Positions 63,829-64,000 of a stretch of DNA of 64,000 nt are shown here, in pieces. The position numbers and the translations under genes are program-made. Source of the DNA: Streptosporangium lutulentum (GTDB lineage Bacteria > Actinomycetota > Actinomycetes > Streptosporangiales > Streptosporangiaceae); the NCBI RefSeq assembly GCF_030811455.1, contig NZ_JAUSQU010000001.1, forward strand, positions 6,200,001 to 6,264,000, read 5' to 3'. Below the pieces are notes generated by a model, which was not told the DNA's origin, made no database searches, and worked only from the letters and a program-made list of their open reading frames with translations. The stretch's first letter is position 1; every line of letters starts with the position of its first letter.

Positions 63829-64000
63829 TCAGCGTGAGACCAGCGCCTCGACATAGGAGGCCCAGTAGGGCTCGGGGTCGACGGCCTTGACCCCGGCGCG
63901 GAGCCGCTCGGGCTCGCCGGGACGGTAGAACCCGGCCAGCGCCGCACGCAGCGCCTCCACCGAGCCGGGCTCGACCAGCAGCCCGTCCACCCCGTCGGTG
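63829..64000 (-). CDS. C-terminal end of a GT4-type glycosyltransferase (cut by the right edge)
   Basis: The last 57 codons of a minus-strand gene ending at TGA 63829-63831. DGVDGLLVEPGSVEALRAAL is the standard GT4 sequence after the Glu motif (nucleotide-sugar donor site), and the end PEPYWASYVEALVSR is the final helix. The rest lies beyond base 64000. It precedes the methyltransferase unit on the same strand by 199 bases and is probably part of the same surface-glycan locus. Confidence 0.8.
   Translation of the reverse strand, partial: TDGVDGLLVEPGSVEALRAALAGFYRPGEPERLRAGVKAVDPEPYWASYVEALVSR

Overview
The window is 64 kb of very GC-rich DNA from the chromosome of a filamentous actinobacterium. 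Gene content points to this strongly: WhiB, the MtrA-MtrB-LpqB envelope-stress module, actinobacterial SecA, coenzyme F420 synthesis genes (fbiA, fbiB, fbiC), DUF3499, DUF5719, long-form HPF, many GTG starts and many 4-base GTGA/ATGA overlaps. From memory, the order secA - orphan response regulator - hpf - comF - lpqB - mtrB - mtrA and later manB - Trm112 - SIS isomerase, whiB and fbiA-fbiB follows the Streptomyces coelicolor SCO3005-SCO3040 region and, in part, the mycobacterial secA1-mtrA region. A Streptosporangiales-type host is my best guess, by inference only. I see no rRNA, tRNA, CRISPR array, insertion sequence or prophage; this is mostly core chromosome with small accessory insertions.

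Layout. (1) 1-3.6 kb: end of a GntR/UTRA regulator and two tandem glucose/GlcNAc-type PTS EIIC permeases. (2) 3.8-16.3 kb: Rv3235-like protein, SecA, a small membrane protein, a YcaQ-type glycosylase, an orphan LuxR-type regulator, HPF, ComF-like phosphoribosyltransferase, then mtrA-mtrB-lpqB. (3) 16.6-23.3 kb: a plus-strand MoxR operon (polytopic membrane protein, DUF4129, DUF4350, a possible 47-residue coupled ORF, MoxR ATPase, DUF58), facing a SpoIIM-type membrane protein. (4) 23.4-29.2 kb: a complete ribose operon rbsRACBKD with twin LacI-type operators. (5) 29.5-34.6 kb: RDD membrane protein, then two tandem secreted LVIVD-repeat proteins divergent from a DUF305 lipoprotein. (6) 34.7-39.8 kb: a short archaeal-type adenosylhomocysteinase paralogue, canonical adenosylhomocysteinase, a MerR regulator with a candidate operator, and a NarL-type two-component pair. 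(7) 39.9-44.5 kb: cation diffusion facilitator, phosphosugar isomerase, Trm112, phosphomannomutase, DUF3499 and a zincin-fold protein that has lost HExxH. (8) 44.6-51.8 kb: DUF5719, a giant GT2 membrane glycosyltransferase, WhiB, and a four-helix membrane protein with a ~600-residue Pro/Gln/Tyr-rich tail. (9) 52.0-58.6 kb: fbiA-fbiB and fbiC, separated by a small membrane protein and a secreted peptide, plus a 33-codon gene. (10) 58.6-64 kb: a minus-strand cell-surface glycan operon (methyltransferase, LPG-synthase-type membrane protein, GT4, mannose-1-phosphate guanylyltransferase) ending in a 3-methyladenine-type DNA glycosylase; a further GT4 runs off the right edge.

How it fits together. 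Regions 7, 8 and 10 supply and use activated mannose for envelope glycans: the isomerase and ManB make mannose-1-phosphate, ManC makes GDP-mannose, and the glycosyltransferases use it. MtrAB-LpqB and WhiB are envelope and developmental control genes. The F420 set makes a complete post-FO pathway within 6.3 kb. The ribose operon lies between the SpoIIM and RDD genes, which I recall as neighbours in related genomes, so it looks like an insertion into a conserved locus. The least explained parts are the LVIVD/DUF305 module, the second adenosylhomocysteinase, the repeat-bearing small ORF before moxR, and the Pro/Gln-rich membrane protein.
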